Assembly: GCF_030814435.1 (NCBI RefSeq)
Contig: NZ_JAUSUW010000010.1
Coordinates: 1-64,000 of the forward strand
Reading direction: 5' to 3'
DNA length: 64,000 nt
Source of the DNA: Peteryoungia aggregata LMG 23059
Lineage (GTDB): Bacteria; Pseudomonadota; Alphaproteobacteria; Rhizobiales; Rhizobiaceae
The position numbers were made by a program, and so were the translations under genes. Every line of letters starts with the position of its first letter. The first letter of the stretch is position 1. Under the pieces are notes generated by a model. The model was not told where the DNA came from. It saw only the letters and a list, made by a program, of their open reading frames with translations, and ran no database searches. Positions 34,468 to 41,582 of the stretch are shown here, piece after piece.

Positions 34468-36527
34468 CCCCAGATACTCCCGCTGCCCTGCATCCAGCCC
34501 CCACCAGGCTTTCGCTTGGCGGGAGGCGGAGTGGACTGTTGCTGTTGCTGTGGCTCGGGCTCCGGCGCGCGGCGTCTAGCCGGCCCGTCTCGAAGCTTGC
34601 CGAGGTTGAGGATCATTTGGGCTGCGCCCTGCATGGCCTCGCAGTCGAGGTAGTGGTTGTCCCTCGCCTTCTGGACCCACTTGACCTTGCCCCCAGGGGC
34701 ACGGGTCCGGGCTTCCGAGACGATCTGCCGGCAGTAGTCCTCGGTGATGTCCTCCGGCAGGTGCCAAGCTCCGGGCTGATCGTCGAGCCACCTCACCCGC
34801 TGCTGGACCCACGACTTGAAATAGTCGGTGTCCAGGCGGAGTAGCTCGAGTCCCTGCTTGAACTCCTTGCCGTCGATTTTCACGTCGATCTTGCTGCTGA
34901 CGATCGGCTTCCGCATCGTGGTCGACGAACCCTTCGTCGCTCGGACGAGGTTCGGGAACCGACGGGCGAAGGCGTAGACGCGGTGTTCCGGTACCAGGAA
35001 CTTCTTGCCGGGGCGGAAGCCGGAGTCGACGAGGGCGAGCCGGATGGGCAGGCCGTCGTATGTGCCGGTGACCACCTGGGCCAGATCGTTCCAGACATCG
35101 AGCTCCTCGGTCGGGCCGTACAGCTGATCAGCGTCGATCAGCCAGGACGTGCCGAATGCTCCCCACCCTCGAACCGTGTAATAGATCCGGTCCTTCTGGA
35201 CGTCGGCGGTGAGCGTCAGGAGGCGGACACCTTCTGGCACTTCCCGCATGCGGTAGTCCGGCAGCGCGCGGTCCATGACCTCGCCCCACTCGGGAACCGC
35301 TCCACCGCCGGGTGAGTAAAGCTCGCCAAAGCCCTGATTTTTAACGGACTGGATAGCGTTCGGATCACCCGATCGGACGGCCTCAACGTAGCGTGAGGCG
35401 CGCTCACCCCACGAGACAAAGGGAGAGCAGAGACCTGAAACCCAGAAGCTTATGGTGGTGCTCTCAGGCGGCAGGCCGTCGACAATCCCACCGGGCAGGA
35501 TCTTCTGACCGGGCGCGACGTAGACGCCGTGCTCGTTCATCCATTCCTTGGCGAGGTAGTTCGAGTTGGTCACGGTGACCGGGTCGTTCTCCTTGATCAC
35601 GCACCCGTTGGTGCAGACAAGGTGAGCCGTGCGCTTGGCCAACGAGGCGCTGGAGGGCATCTCTCTGCCGTGCTCGTCGACCGGCTTATCCCACCCCAGG
35701 CACTGAAACCTCGGGATGAAGAACTCGCCGCAGTGAGGGCACGGCCATGCCCAATGGTACTTCGTGCCGGTCAGCCAGAGACGCCAGATAACCGACTGGA
35801 TTTCCTCCGGGTCGCTGTCGGCCCAGAACTCAAGACCGCTCTCGGGATCGCGCTCCACATCGGTGCTCCCCAAGCTCGGGGTTGAGGTGATGGCATGGAC
35901 GAAGTCGGCGTAGCTATCGCCGCGGGCGTCGATCAGGCCGATCGGGTTACCCTGACCGTTGAGCTGCGCCATCATCTCGTCGGCTTCGTCCGTCAGCGCC
36001 AGGCCGAACGGGTCGGACTTGAGGGCCGTCGAGGATCGACCGTGGGCCAGACGAACCGGCACACCGTTGATCAGCTTGCGGGTTACCTTCTGCCTGCTCT
36101 TCGGAGCGCACCGGTCGACCAGGCAGGTGTTCTGCATCAGGTCTTCCATGCGCGGAGCCCACTGCTCCACCAGGAACTGGCGGGACGGGCCGGCATAGAT
36201 CATCGGTACCGGCGAGGTGTCGAGGCGCTCACCCATGATGTCGAGCAGGGTTTCAGACTTGCCCGACTGGGCCGACACAACCATGACGGCGCGCTTGTGC
36301 GTCTTGGCATGAACCGCCATGGCGAACGGGATCATGTAGGGCGTGACCTTCGGCTCTCTCGGGCCGGGCTTGCCGGATGTCGAAGGATAGGTCCGGTTCT
36401 CTCTCGCCCACTGGACCGGGTTAGTCCTCGGTCTCGGCCTCAGAAGCCTCGCTGCCGACTCGAAGAGTTTGGAGACGTTTGATTTGGCGATCTGCCAATC
36501 GGAGCCGTCCTCGATCGATGATTTCAT
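34464..36527 (-). CDS. Terminase large subunit (GpA family)
   Basis: 687 residues. Packaging ATPase and nuclease. PVQWARENRTYPSTSGKPGP at about 37-56 is a GpA hallmark, Walker A VSAQSGKSE at residues 84-92, further LTDEADEM (Walker B region near 195), zinc-like WPCPHCGEFF, and nuclease-region aspartates in LTLTADVQKDRIYY and LVDSGFRPG. Overlaps the small subunit gene by 107 bases; start not certain. GpA enzymes cut at cos sites, so a cos site is expected near 37.7-38.5 kb. Confidence 0.95.
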   Translation of the reverse strand: MKSSIEDGSDWQIAKSNVSKLFESAARLLRPRPRTNPVQWARENRTYPSTSGKPGPREPKVTPYMIPFAMAVHAKTHKRAVMVVSAQSGKSETLLDIMGERLDTSPVPMIYAGPSRQFLVEQWAPRMEDLMQNTCLVDRCAPKSRQKVTRKLINGVPVRLAHGRSSTALKSDPFGLALTDEADEMMAQLNGQGNPIGLIDARGDSYADFVHAITSTPSLGSTDVERDPESGLEFWADSDPEEIQSVIWRLWLTGTKYHWAWPCPHCGEFFIPRFQCLGWDKPVDEHGREMPSSASLAKRTAHLVCTNGCVIKENDPVTVTNSNYLAKEWMNEHGVYVAPGQKILPGGIVDGLPPESTTISFWVSGLCSPFVSWGERASRYVEAVRSGDPNAIQSVKNQGFGELYSPGGGAVPEWGEVMDRALPDYRMREVPEGVRLLTLTADVQKDRIYYTVRGWGAFGTSWLIDADQLYGPTEELDVWNDLAQVVTGTYDGLPIRLALVDSGFRPGKKFLVPEHRVYAFARRFPNLVRATKGSSTTMRKPIVSSKIDVKIDGKEFKQGLELLRLDTDYFKSWVQQRVRWLDDQPGAWHLPEDITEDYCRQIVSEARTRAPGGKVKWVQKARDNHYLDCEAMQGAAQMILNLGKLRDGPARRRAPEPEPQQQQQSTPPPAKRKPGGGWMQGSGSIWG

Positions 36528-36966
36528 TGAGCCTATGCCGCTCTGTCGGCACCCCTGTTATCTCGGCAGGCAAGCCCGACAGGTAGGCGTTGAAGTCACC
36601 CACGATCTCCTGGAGGACGCCGTCAGCCTCCTCGAGCGGGATCAGCTCCCTCTCTTTGCGGGCACGGGCCATCCGGATCTCGAGGGTCTTCTCGTCCCTG
36701 AGTTTGTCGATGCTGGCGCTACCGGTTTTCTTTTCGCTGCCGTCCTTCAAAAAATCGCAGTAGGCCCGGACGGTGTTGGCCACATGGAACTTGCCCTTCT
36801 CGGCGGTGATCACCCCGTCGCTCTGCAGCTTTCGAAGGAAGCGCGACGAGATCTTGAGGACCGCCGCCATGTCGATCTGAGAGAGCATCTGCTCTGCAAC
36901 CGGGATGGCCTTCGCCGCCTTGGCCTTCGGCTTCGGCTTCGTCTTGGGGGCTGGCGCCTTCGCCAT
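36421..36966 (-). CDS. Terminase small subunit (Nu1-like)
   Basis: 181 residues from the ATG at 36966 (MAKAPAPK), which overlaps the preceding stop (TGATG). Lys/Ala/Pro tail, then a winged-helix DNA-binding domain: IDMAAVLKISSRFLRKLQSDGVITAEKGKFHVANTVRAY-type pattern, then a helical oligomerisation part (MARARKERELIPLEEADGVL). Recognises the packaging site and recruits the large subunit. A longer reading frame upstream is a shadow of the preceding gene. Confidence 0.85.
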   Translation of the reverse strand: MAKAPAPKTKPKPKAKAAKAIPVAEQMLSQIDMAAVLKISSRFLRKLQSDGVITAEKGKFHVANTVRAYCDFLKDGSEKKTGSASIDKLRDEKTLEIRMARARKERELIPLEEADGVLQEIVGDFNAYLSGLPAEITGVPTERHRLNEIIDRGRLRLADRQIKRLQTLRVGSEASEAETED

Positions 36967-37652
36967 CAGAACCTCATCAGCTTGGTGATGCGCTTCGTCA
37001 CGGCCTCCTCGAGCACGGCCGGAGCCTGCGCCATGAAGATCGAGGCGGAGTCGCCATCTGGGATTTCTTCTCGGAGAGCCGGACCAAACAGCCGGCGGAT
37101 CTTGCCCCACTTCGGCCCGGTGCCCGTCGATGCGAACCGGCCTCTTGCCGATCGAGGCTGCCAGGATCGGCTGTCATGGGTCCAAAGGACTCGAGGGGCT
37201 TTCACCCCCGCCTCCCTGGAGCGCATCATGTAGAAGCCGCCCTTGGTTGCGAACGATCGCTTGAAGATGCGTGGGTTGTTCCAGACGTCCGACCTGACCG
37301 AGCCTCGATCGCTGATCTGGATCTTGCTGTTTAGCCTGGACTTAACAGCGACCGACCGGAGGCCCTTGTAGTTCTCGGCCCGGATACCGCCCTTCACCGA
37401 GAAGATGTCGTAAGCCAGGATGCCCTGCCGACCGACGCCCCGGGTGTTGGCCACCACATAGGACTGGTACTGACCGGCCTTGAGGTTCATCTGCTTGGTG
37501 ACCGTCTTCTGGACCACCGTCTTCATTTTTCGGCCGGCGTCGACAACGCCCCGGTACATCTCTCGCTGCGCTCTGGGGGATGCCAACTGCTCTGCAGCTC
37601 GAGCCATCCTGGTGACCAGCAAAAGGTTGGAGCCGCTCCGTACAACGTACAC
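36966..37652 (-). CDS. GpZ-like minor tail / tail completion protein
   Basis: 228 residues. Layout of prophage minor tail protein Z: helical N-terminus, RGVVDAGRKMKTVVQKTVTKQMNLKAGQYQSYVV, then basic beta-rich sequence. Start is a GTG with GGAGG eight bases upstream (37652); internal ATG at 37607 lacks a comparable signal. First gene of the late operon, ahead of terminase, which is an odd place for a tail protein. Confidence moderate. Confidence 0.6.
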   Translation of the reverse strand: MYVVRSGSNLLLVTRMARAAEQLASPRAQREMYRGVVDAGRKMKTVVQKTVTKQMNLKAGQYQSYVVANTRGVGRQGILAYDIFSVKGGIRAENYKGLRSVAVKSRLNSKIQISDRGSVRSDVWNNPRIFKRSFATKGGFYMMRSREAGVKAPRVLWTHDSRSWQPRSARGRFASTGTGPKWGKIRRLFGPALREEIPDGDSASIFMAQAPAVLEEAVTKRITKLMRF

Positions 37653-37891
37653 GTTTCAGCCCTCCATCGGCATGCAACCGGCCACCCACCAAACGACCGG
37701 TTTGTTCTACAGATCGCCCCGGTACCGGTGGCCTATTGGAATTTCGTTTCTATCCGCCCGGTGGCATCACCCCATTTCGTTGCGCGATCTGAGCAAATCC
37801 ATTCCTCGCCCGGCCGGCCCCGGATCCAGGAATCGGAAGCCTGAAATTGAAAACACCGAAATCGCTCAAATGCTGCGCTGCCGCTCGCCCG

Positions 37892-38160
37892 CGGTCGGGG
37901 GGTCTGGGGGGCGAAGAACCTAAGGCCGCCGGGGGGTAGGCAGGGGCGGCGGGCCATGGGCGGCAGGGGTGGCGGGGGCTGGCTGGCAGGCTAGGCAGGC
38001 GGCAGGCGTGGCCATGGCGGCAGGCGGCGGCAGGGGGTGACCGGCGGCAGGCTGGCAGGGGTGGACGGCAGGCAGGCAGGCGGTAGGCTGGCAGGCTGGC
38101 AGGACGTGGCCACGCTAGACCGACGGCAGGCAGGCAGGCAGGCGGCAGGACATGGCCGGG
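37892..38160 (+). repeat. GGCAGG-rich and G-run block beside the packaging genes
   Basis: Begins with runs of six G at 37897-37902, 37906-37911 and 37931-37936, then about twenty copies of GGCAGG, several in perfect four-base phase (GGCAGGCAGGCAGGCAGG at 38126-38143). The plus strand is strongly G-rich. No supported gene; open frames here are by-products of the repeat. Possible terminase binding/cos region, origin or G-quadruplex former. Lies directly upstream of the late operon. Confidence 0.75.
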
Positions 38161-38520
38161 GGTACGCTTCCCCCCTTCCCTGCCTATCGGCACGGCTTCC
38201 CCCTTCCTTCCCCCCGTGGGGGGCGGAGACAAGCGGCGGACTGTGAAGGGCTGGCAGGTGCTGGCCAGCTGTCACCGGCTGGCAGATATTGGCGACGCTA
38301 TGCGGGTTATTGCCTGCCTCTTCTGGGCACCCCCGCCGGGGCTTTGTCGGCTGGCAGGATCTGGCCACGGCTTCCCCCTTCCCCCGCCGGGGTTACCGAC
38401 AGGGGCTGGATATGGTGCGCCGTGGCCACGCTATGCGGCGGCAGGCTTGGCAATGTCGGGGGAGAATCGGCGGCGGTTTCTAGTCGAGATTCGCCGTTAT
38501 TGATTCGCTTTTAGACTCGC
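38161..38520. repeat. Imperfect dispersed repeats, no gene
   Basis: Contains CCCCCGCCGGGG twice (38330-38341 and 38381-38392), CACGGCTTCCCCCTT twice (about 38190 and 38366), and several variants of GCAGGA-N-N-TGGCCACGCT that also occur in the preceding block. Pyrimidine tracts alternate with these. No coding potential that I would defend. Confidence 0.6.
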
Positions 38521-38782
38521 GGCGGTTGAAACGTCAACGGCGCTAAATCCGGCGGGTTTAGACCTGCTAATGCGGGGTGATTTGGGTGATTTGCCGAATA
38601 GGGTAATTCAATCTGAATAGAGGCCGGTTAGCGTACCTGGCGATTGCCTGCCTGTTTTCATTGGCTTTTCTGGCTTGGCTTGGCTGGCTTTCAGGTGTAG
38701 CAAGCATGCAGATTTATTTCAATCAAATCAGGTGCTTAGGTTCTCGGTCAATTCGTTACGTATGTTTTTCAAGCGAAACGTA

Positions 38783-38811
38783 TTGACGGCAATGCATACC
38801 GCATTTATGAA
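38783..38811 (+). promoter_or_regulatory. Sigma70-like promoter candidate
   Basis: TTGACG, 17-base spacer, TATGAA. Reads toward the early operon. Best match to a housekeeping promoter in this gap. Confidence 0.45.
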
Positions 38812-39168
38812 GGGGGCAAGCCAAACGAAATTTTGGTGACTGACAAACCGGTTCCGGGGTTTCGGCCTTGCGGTTTGGGTTCTTTGACAAGCAGGTATCA
38901 GGGTCTCAGATCCGCCATGTAGTGACGGGGGTTTGCCGTAAGGTTTTCCTCTTGAGTGAAAAGGCGGGTTAGATACTTGGGTATCAATGCACCGGTCATT
39001 GGCAAAGTTAGCTTTGCGGTCCCTATGTAGCGGGATGACTTAATAATAGCACATTATCAAATGTTCCGGATCTGAGATCTATATGGAAGACACGATAAGG
39101 CCGGTTCATTAACCGGCTGAACGGCGGTGACTGTATAGGCAACCTTACCTGTGAAGAGATACAGGGTA

Positions 39169-39198
39169 TTGACGTTCGCTCTAAATGCGAACTACAAG
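39169..39198 (+). promoter_or_regulatory. Promoter candidate with an operator-like inverted repeat in its spacer
   Basis: TTGACG (39169-39174), 18-base spacer, TACAAG (39193-39198). GTTCGC (39174-39179) and its inverse GCGAAC (39187-39192) occupy the spacer, a usual place for repressor binding. Confidence 0.4.
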
Positions 39199-39299
39199 CG
39201 AGATGATTGACGGAAAGATAGATAACCACGGTTGGCAATACAGGGCAGGCAATAGCCTTTTGAAGTTTCGAAAAAACGCCTTTCAACATAGGGAAGTCC

Positions 39300-39313
39300 C
39301 TAGCCGCGGCTAG
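39300..39313. promoter_or_regulatory. Perfect 14-base palindrome
   Basis: CTAGCCGCGGCTAG, uninterrupted dyad in the AT-richer control region; a candidate operator. Confidence 0.45.
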
Positions 39314-39393
39314 ATAGTTCTGTGAACAATTCGTTAGCACGTATCGAATTGAGCAGAACGGAAACCAATCGGCAAAACGTGCAACAAGTTTCT

Positions 39394-39423
39394 AAGACCG
39401 GCTAGAGCAATCTGGCCGGTCTT
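39394..39423 (+). terminator. Terminator-like hairpin upstream of the early operon
   Basis: AAGACCGGC, 12-base loop, GCCGGTCTT then TTC. Nine-base-pair stem with a short T run, so weak. It lies between the promoter candidates and the first early gene and could be an attenuator or end a short untranslated transcript. Confidence 0.45.
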
Positions 39424-39426
39424 TCA

Positions 39427-39470
39427 CGTTTCAAGACCTAAGCCGGTTAGGCGGTTTAGGCGTTGAAACG
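39427..39470 (+). promoter_or_regulatory. Nested inverted repeats just before the first early gene
   Basis: Outer arms CGTTTCAA (39427-39434) and TTGAAACG (39463-39470) enclose CCTAA-GCCGG-TTAGG (39437-39451) and a further TTTAGG. Thirteen bases upstream of the first early start codon, so it can be an operator or a structured leader. Confidence 0.5.
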
Positions 39471-39483
39471 AAGGGAAACGGAA

Positions 39484-39648
39484 ATGATCGGTTATCTAAA
39501 CAAGACCAAAAGCGGCTTTGTTCTCACTATCTGCGATGCACCTTGCACCGGGGAAGCGTTCAACAATGCGGAAAAGGTCGCGGTTAGCGGCAAGCGGGAA
39601 GCGAACCGGATTTGCAATGAAAGGGGGGTGAAGCCTCATAACTGGTGA
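39484..39648 (+). CDS. First early gene, small protein
   Basis: 54 residues starting MIGYLNKTKSG. Two cysteines (ICDAPCTG). Purine-rich AAGGGAAACGGAA before the ATG. Predicted beta-hairpin then helix (VAVSGKREANRICNERG). Followed by a strong hairpin. No recognised family. Confidence 0.55.
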   Translation: MIGYLNKTKSGFVLTICDAPCTGEAFNNAEKVAVSGKREANRICNERGVKPHNW

Positions 39649-39660
39649 CCTTGACAGTCT

Positions 39661-39688
39661 TAAGCCCACGGTTAGCGCCGTGGGCTTA
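39661..39688 (+). terminator. Hairpin after the first early gene
   Basis: TAAGCCCACGG-TTAGCG-CCGTGGGCTTA, perfect 11-base-pair stem but no T tract; a pause site, mRNA stabiliser or weak terminator. Confidence 0.45.
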
Positions 39689-39709
39689 GGGAAGCCAAGG
39701 GCTTCAACC

Positions 39710-39721
39710 GGCAATCATGCC
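39710..39721 (+). repeat. Start-associated hairpin 1
   Basis: GGCA-ATCA-TGCC, perfect four-pair stem, 18 bases before the ATG at 39740. Confidence 0.7.
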
Positions 39722-39739
39722 ACATAGGAAACAACGACA

Positions 39740-40336
39740 ATGACGAAATTCACCATCATCACCGGCAAGGCTCTTGCATCGGCTATCAAGGGCCGCGCGG
39801 CTCAGGTCGAAACGTTCAAGGAACGTGAACATCAGCTTGCGACTTCCTGCCTTCACCATGTCGAGCAGCATTCGGACGTCGTCCACCTGAACGGCCTTCT
39901 GTCCGTCACCCCGGCCAACTATCGGCGCGGTCTGGTCTTGTGGGCCGTGGCCTACGGCAAGGTGACCTATGACGCAAAGGAACGGGTTTTCGCCTTTGCC
40001 AAGGGCAAGAAGTCGGATCTTCCGGGGGCGGAGTCCGTCGCACCTGCCGACTATGAAAAGGCGGCGAAGACCGGCGGCGACAAGACGGCGAAGACCCTCA
40101 TGGAACGGCTGGAAAACGCGGCGGCGAAGACGATCAAGGATGAAGCCGCCACGCCGGAAGATCTCGCCCTTGCCAAGGCGCTGGCTGCCTTCTTGCAGCA
40201 CCACAAGCGCGCCGTCGTGGTCGACATGGTCAAGGCCAAGGCCACGGCGAAGACCCCGGCCAAGGCCAAGGCCCCGGCCAAGCCTGCCCCGGTCGCAACG
40301 CAGGAAGCCCCGCAGCTCGATCTGGTCGCAGCCTGA
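39740..40336 (+). CDS. Early phage protein with Lys/Ala/Pro-rich tail
   Basis: 198 residues. N-terminal domain FTIITGKALASAIKGRAAQVETFKEREHQLATSCLHHVEQHSD-type (helical, also seen in unrelated phages where it lies among early DNA-metabolism genes), containing ANYRRGLVLWAVAYGKVTYD. The C-terminal 50 residues are Lys/Ala/Pro repeats (KAKATAKTPAKAKAPAKPAP), histone-like and likely to bind nucleic acid. First SAS-type hairpin lies upstream, a terminator downstream. Function unknown. Confidence 0.7.
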   Translation: MTKFTIITGKALASAIKGRAAQVETFKEREHQLATSCLHHVEQHSDVVHLNGLLSVTPANYRRGLVLWAVAYGKVTYDAKERVFAFAKGKKSDLPGAESVAPADYEKAAKTGGDKTAKTLMERLENAAAKTIKDEAATPEDLALAKALAAFLQHHKRAVVVDMVKAKATAKTPAKAKAPAKPAPVATQEAPQLDLVAA

Positions 40337-40363
40337 AAGGGGGACCGGTTCACGGTAATACAG

Positions 40364-40389
40364 GGGGGGCGGCGCTAGTCGCCCCCTTT
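40364..40389 (+). terminator. Terminator-like hairpin
   Basis: GGGGGGCG, eight-base loop, CGCCCCCT then TTC. Seven G-C pairs plus a G-U; short T run. Would separate the first two early genes from the block that follows. Confidence 0.5.
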
Positions 40390-40447
40390 CGTGCGCCTAT
40401 GCAAGGGCGGGTTCTGCCCCGCCTTTCCATGGCCGCACGGCCACCCC

Positions 40448-40459
40448 GGCAATTATGCC
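40448..40459 (+). repeat. Start-associated hairpin 2
   Basis: GGCA-ATTA-TGCC, 19 bases before the ATG at 40479; GGAGA lies between. Confidence 0.7.
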
Positions 40460-40478
40460 CCAACGGAGATCCACCCCC

Positions 40479-40637
40479 ATGCGTATCCGCCCCCTCGCGC
40501 CCCGACGCTGGCTTGTCGAGAACCGCCGCCAGTCCGGCATCGTGTGCGGTTCCTTCGCCCGTGCGTACCTGATCGGTCGCATTGCGCCCCTGCTTGGTCG
40601 CCGGATGCTTCCGGCCCTCGCCGCCGCGACGTGGTGA
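40479..40637 (+). CDS. Small basic early protein
   Basis: 52 residues, very Arg-rich (RIRPLAPRRWLVENRRQSG), with a Leu/Ala-rich C-terminal helix. GGAGATCCACCCCC-ATG supports the start at 40479 rather than 40455. Unknown function. Confidence 0.5.
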   Translation: MRIRPLAPRRWLVENRRQSGIVCGSFARAYLIGRIAPLLGRRMLPALAAATW

Positions 40638-40640
40638 CCA

Positions 40641-40775
40641 ATGGCCCCGCATCCGTCCGTCTCGCTCGCCCTCGCCTGCCTGCCGATCATGGCCCTCGTC
40701 CTGCTCATGGACACGCCCGTCGGCACCATTGCCGAAGGCCTGGCCCGTATCGTCTACGCGCTCGCCGCCCGCTAA
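40641..40775 (+). CDS. 44-residue membrane microprotein
   Basis: Starts ATG three bases after the preceding stop and ends TAA directly before hairpin 3. One hydrophobic segment (SLALACLPIMALVLLM, residues 7-22) and a short amphipathic helix. Coding call rests on the exact fit between two genes and on the stop-hairpin arrangement seen elsewhere in this operon. Confidence 0.5.
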   Translation: MAPHPSVSLALACLPIMALVLLMDTPVGTIAEGLARIVYALAAR

Positions 40776-40777
40776 CC

Positions 40778-40789
40778 CGCAACCATGCG
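40778..40789 (+). repeat. Start-associated hairpin 3
   Basis: CGCA-ACCA-TGCG, two bases after a TAA and 18 bases before the ATG at 40808, with AAGGAGAT between. Confidence 0.75.
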
Positions 40790-40807
40790 AAAAAGGAGAT
40801 CCGCCCC

Positions 40808-41017
40808 ATGCCACGGGTGAAGTCCGCCTATGCCCCCGACGACCGTCACCGTCAGGTCGCGCCCCTGCTCGATCCGCACTATGACGACGGCCTCGACCTC
40901 GACCTCGACGCCTTCGTCTCGCTCGCCCTCCCGCGCGCATCCGACCGGCTGGCCTATGCCGCCACGCTTCTGGCCGAGGACGGCACCCCCTGCCTCCGCC
41001 TGTCCTCGATCGGTTGA
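40808..41017 (+). CDS. Small acidic early protein
   Basis: 69 residues with an Asp-rich middle (DPHYDDGLDLDLDAF) followed by an amphipathic helix (RASDRLAYAATLLAED). AAGGAG ribosome site. No family recognised. Confidence 0.55.
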   Translation: MPRVKSAYAPDDRHRQVAPLLDPHYDDGLDLDLDAFVSLALPRASDRLAYAATLLAEDGTPCLRLSSIG

Positions 41018-41025
41018 GGTGCGCC

Positions 41026-41268
41026 ATGGTCCGCCTCGACCCGCAATCCCCCGCCGTGCGCACCATCTCCCAGTGGCAAGCCGCCGCCCCCGCCCTCGGT
41101 GTCCGCACATGGCAAGGCGCAATGCGCCGCTCCGCCCTCGCCAATGGCCAAGCCATCGCGATGCTGTCCACCGACGGCGCAATCATCATGGATCGCGACG
41201 AGTCCTCCGCCACGCGCACCAGCACCCGCGTCCTGGCCCCGTCAGAAGTCCGGTGGATGCGCCCGTGA
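41026..41268 (+). CDS. Small early protein
   Basis: 80 residues. ATG at 41026 has GAGGTG six bases upstream; the in-frame ATG at 41014 overlaps the previous stop and is the alternative. Predicted two helices (RTISQWQAAAPAL, WQGAMRRSALANGQAIAM) then beta strands. Unknown. Confidence 0.5.
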   Translation: MVRLDPQSPAVRTISQWQAAAPALGVRTWQGAMRRSALANGQAIAMLSTDGAIIMDRDESSATRTSTRVLAPSEVRWMRP

Positions 41269-41579
41269 TCCGCCCCGCCCCGATCACGACCATGGCGCTG
41301 ATTATCTTCGCCATCGTCCGCCTCGCGCCCGCCCCGACGGTCGCTGACACGGGCAAGCCCTTCGGCGCCCCGCACCCCGTCAAATCCGCGCCCGTGGCCT
41401 CTGCGCCTGCGCCCGTGGTCGACGAGTGGGCCGCATACATCCCAAAGCTCGCCCCCGTGCCGCCTCGCCGCCCCAAACCGGCCAAGCCGCGCACCCGTCG
41501 CAAGCCCACGCCCCGCCCCCTGCCGATCGGCCGCGTGGCGGAGCCCGTCGCCTTCACGTTCTCGATTTCGATCCGGTGA
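41265..41579 (+). CDS. Pro-rich protein with N-terminal membrane anchor
   Basis: 104 residues from a GTG that overlaps the preceding stop (GTGA); an ATG at 41292 is the alternative. Hydrophobic TTMALIIFAIVRLA near residues 8-21 acts as signal or anchor, followed by a Pro/Ala/Lys/Arg-rich stalk (VPPRRPKPAKPRTRRKPTP) expected in the periplasm. This resembles inner-membrane spanins or TonB-like stalks in shape, but it is in the early operon and the role is unknown. Confidence 0.5.
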   Translation: MIRPAPITTMALIIFAIVRLAPAPTVADTGKPFGAPHPVKSAPVASAPAPVVDEWAAYIPKLAPVPPRRPKPAKPRTRRKPTPRPLPIGRVAEPVAFTFSISIR

Positions 41580-41582
41580 CCC

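Larger units (their letters stand above)
38521..39460. promoter_or_regulatory. AT-richer control region between late and early operons
   Basis: Clearly lower GC than the rest of the phage. No gene is supported. Contains two promoter-like pairs, a 6-bp hairpin GCAAAG-TTAG-CTTTGC (39002-39017), GCCGGTT-CATT-AACCGGC (39100-39117), and copies of ATTGCCTGCC at 38643-38652 and, inverted, 39244-39253 (a third is at 38309-38318). Probably holds the early promoter and operators. Confidence 0.55.

Noticed and set aside
36967..37110. Longer N-terminus for the small terminase subunit
   Set aside because: The added residues are Arg/Gly-rich and are a frame shadow of the preceding gene; the ATG at 36966 overlaps that gene's stop in the usual way.
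37892..38160. Possible CRISPR array in the regular GGCAGG repeats
   Set aside because: Repeat units are four to six bases and contiguous, with no spacers of constant length.
38037..38514. Several overlapping plus-strand frames in the GGCAGG region
   Set aside because: All arise from the repeat sequence (AGRQAGG-type peptides) and three frames are open at once; no start signal.
39023..39340. 105-codon open frame on the minus strand in the control region
   Set aside because: No ribosome site, odd composition rich in Ser, Leu and Pro, opposite to all promoters and dyads; reads like chance in an AT-richer stretch.
38800..39460. tRNA or other structured RNA gene in the gene-free stretch
   Set aside because: No T-arm or anticodon arrangement could be assembled from the hairpins seen by eye; a covariance search would settle it.
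39651..39680. Consensus TTGACA after the first early gene as a promoter
   Set aside because: No acceptable -10 element at 16-18 bases; the following bases form a strong hairpin instead.
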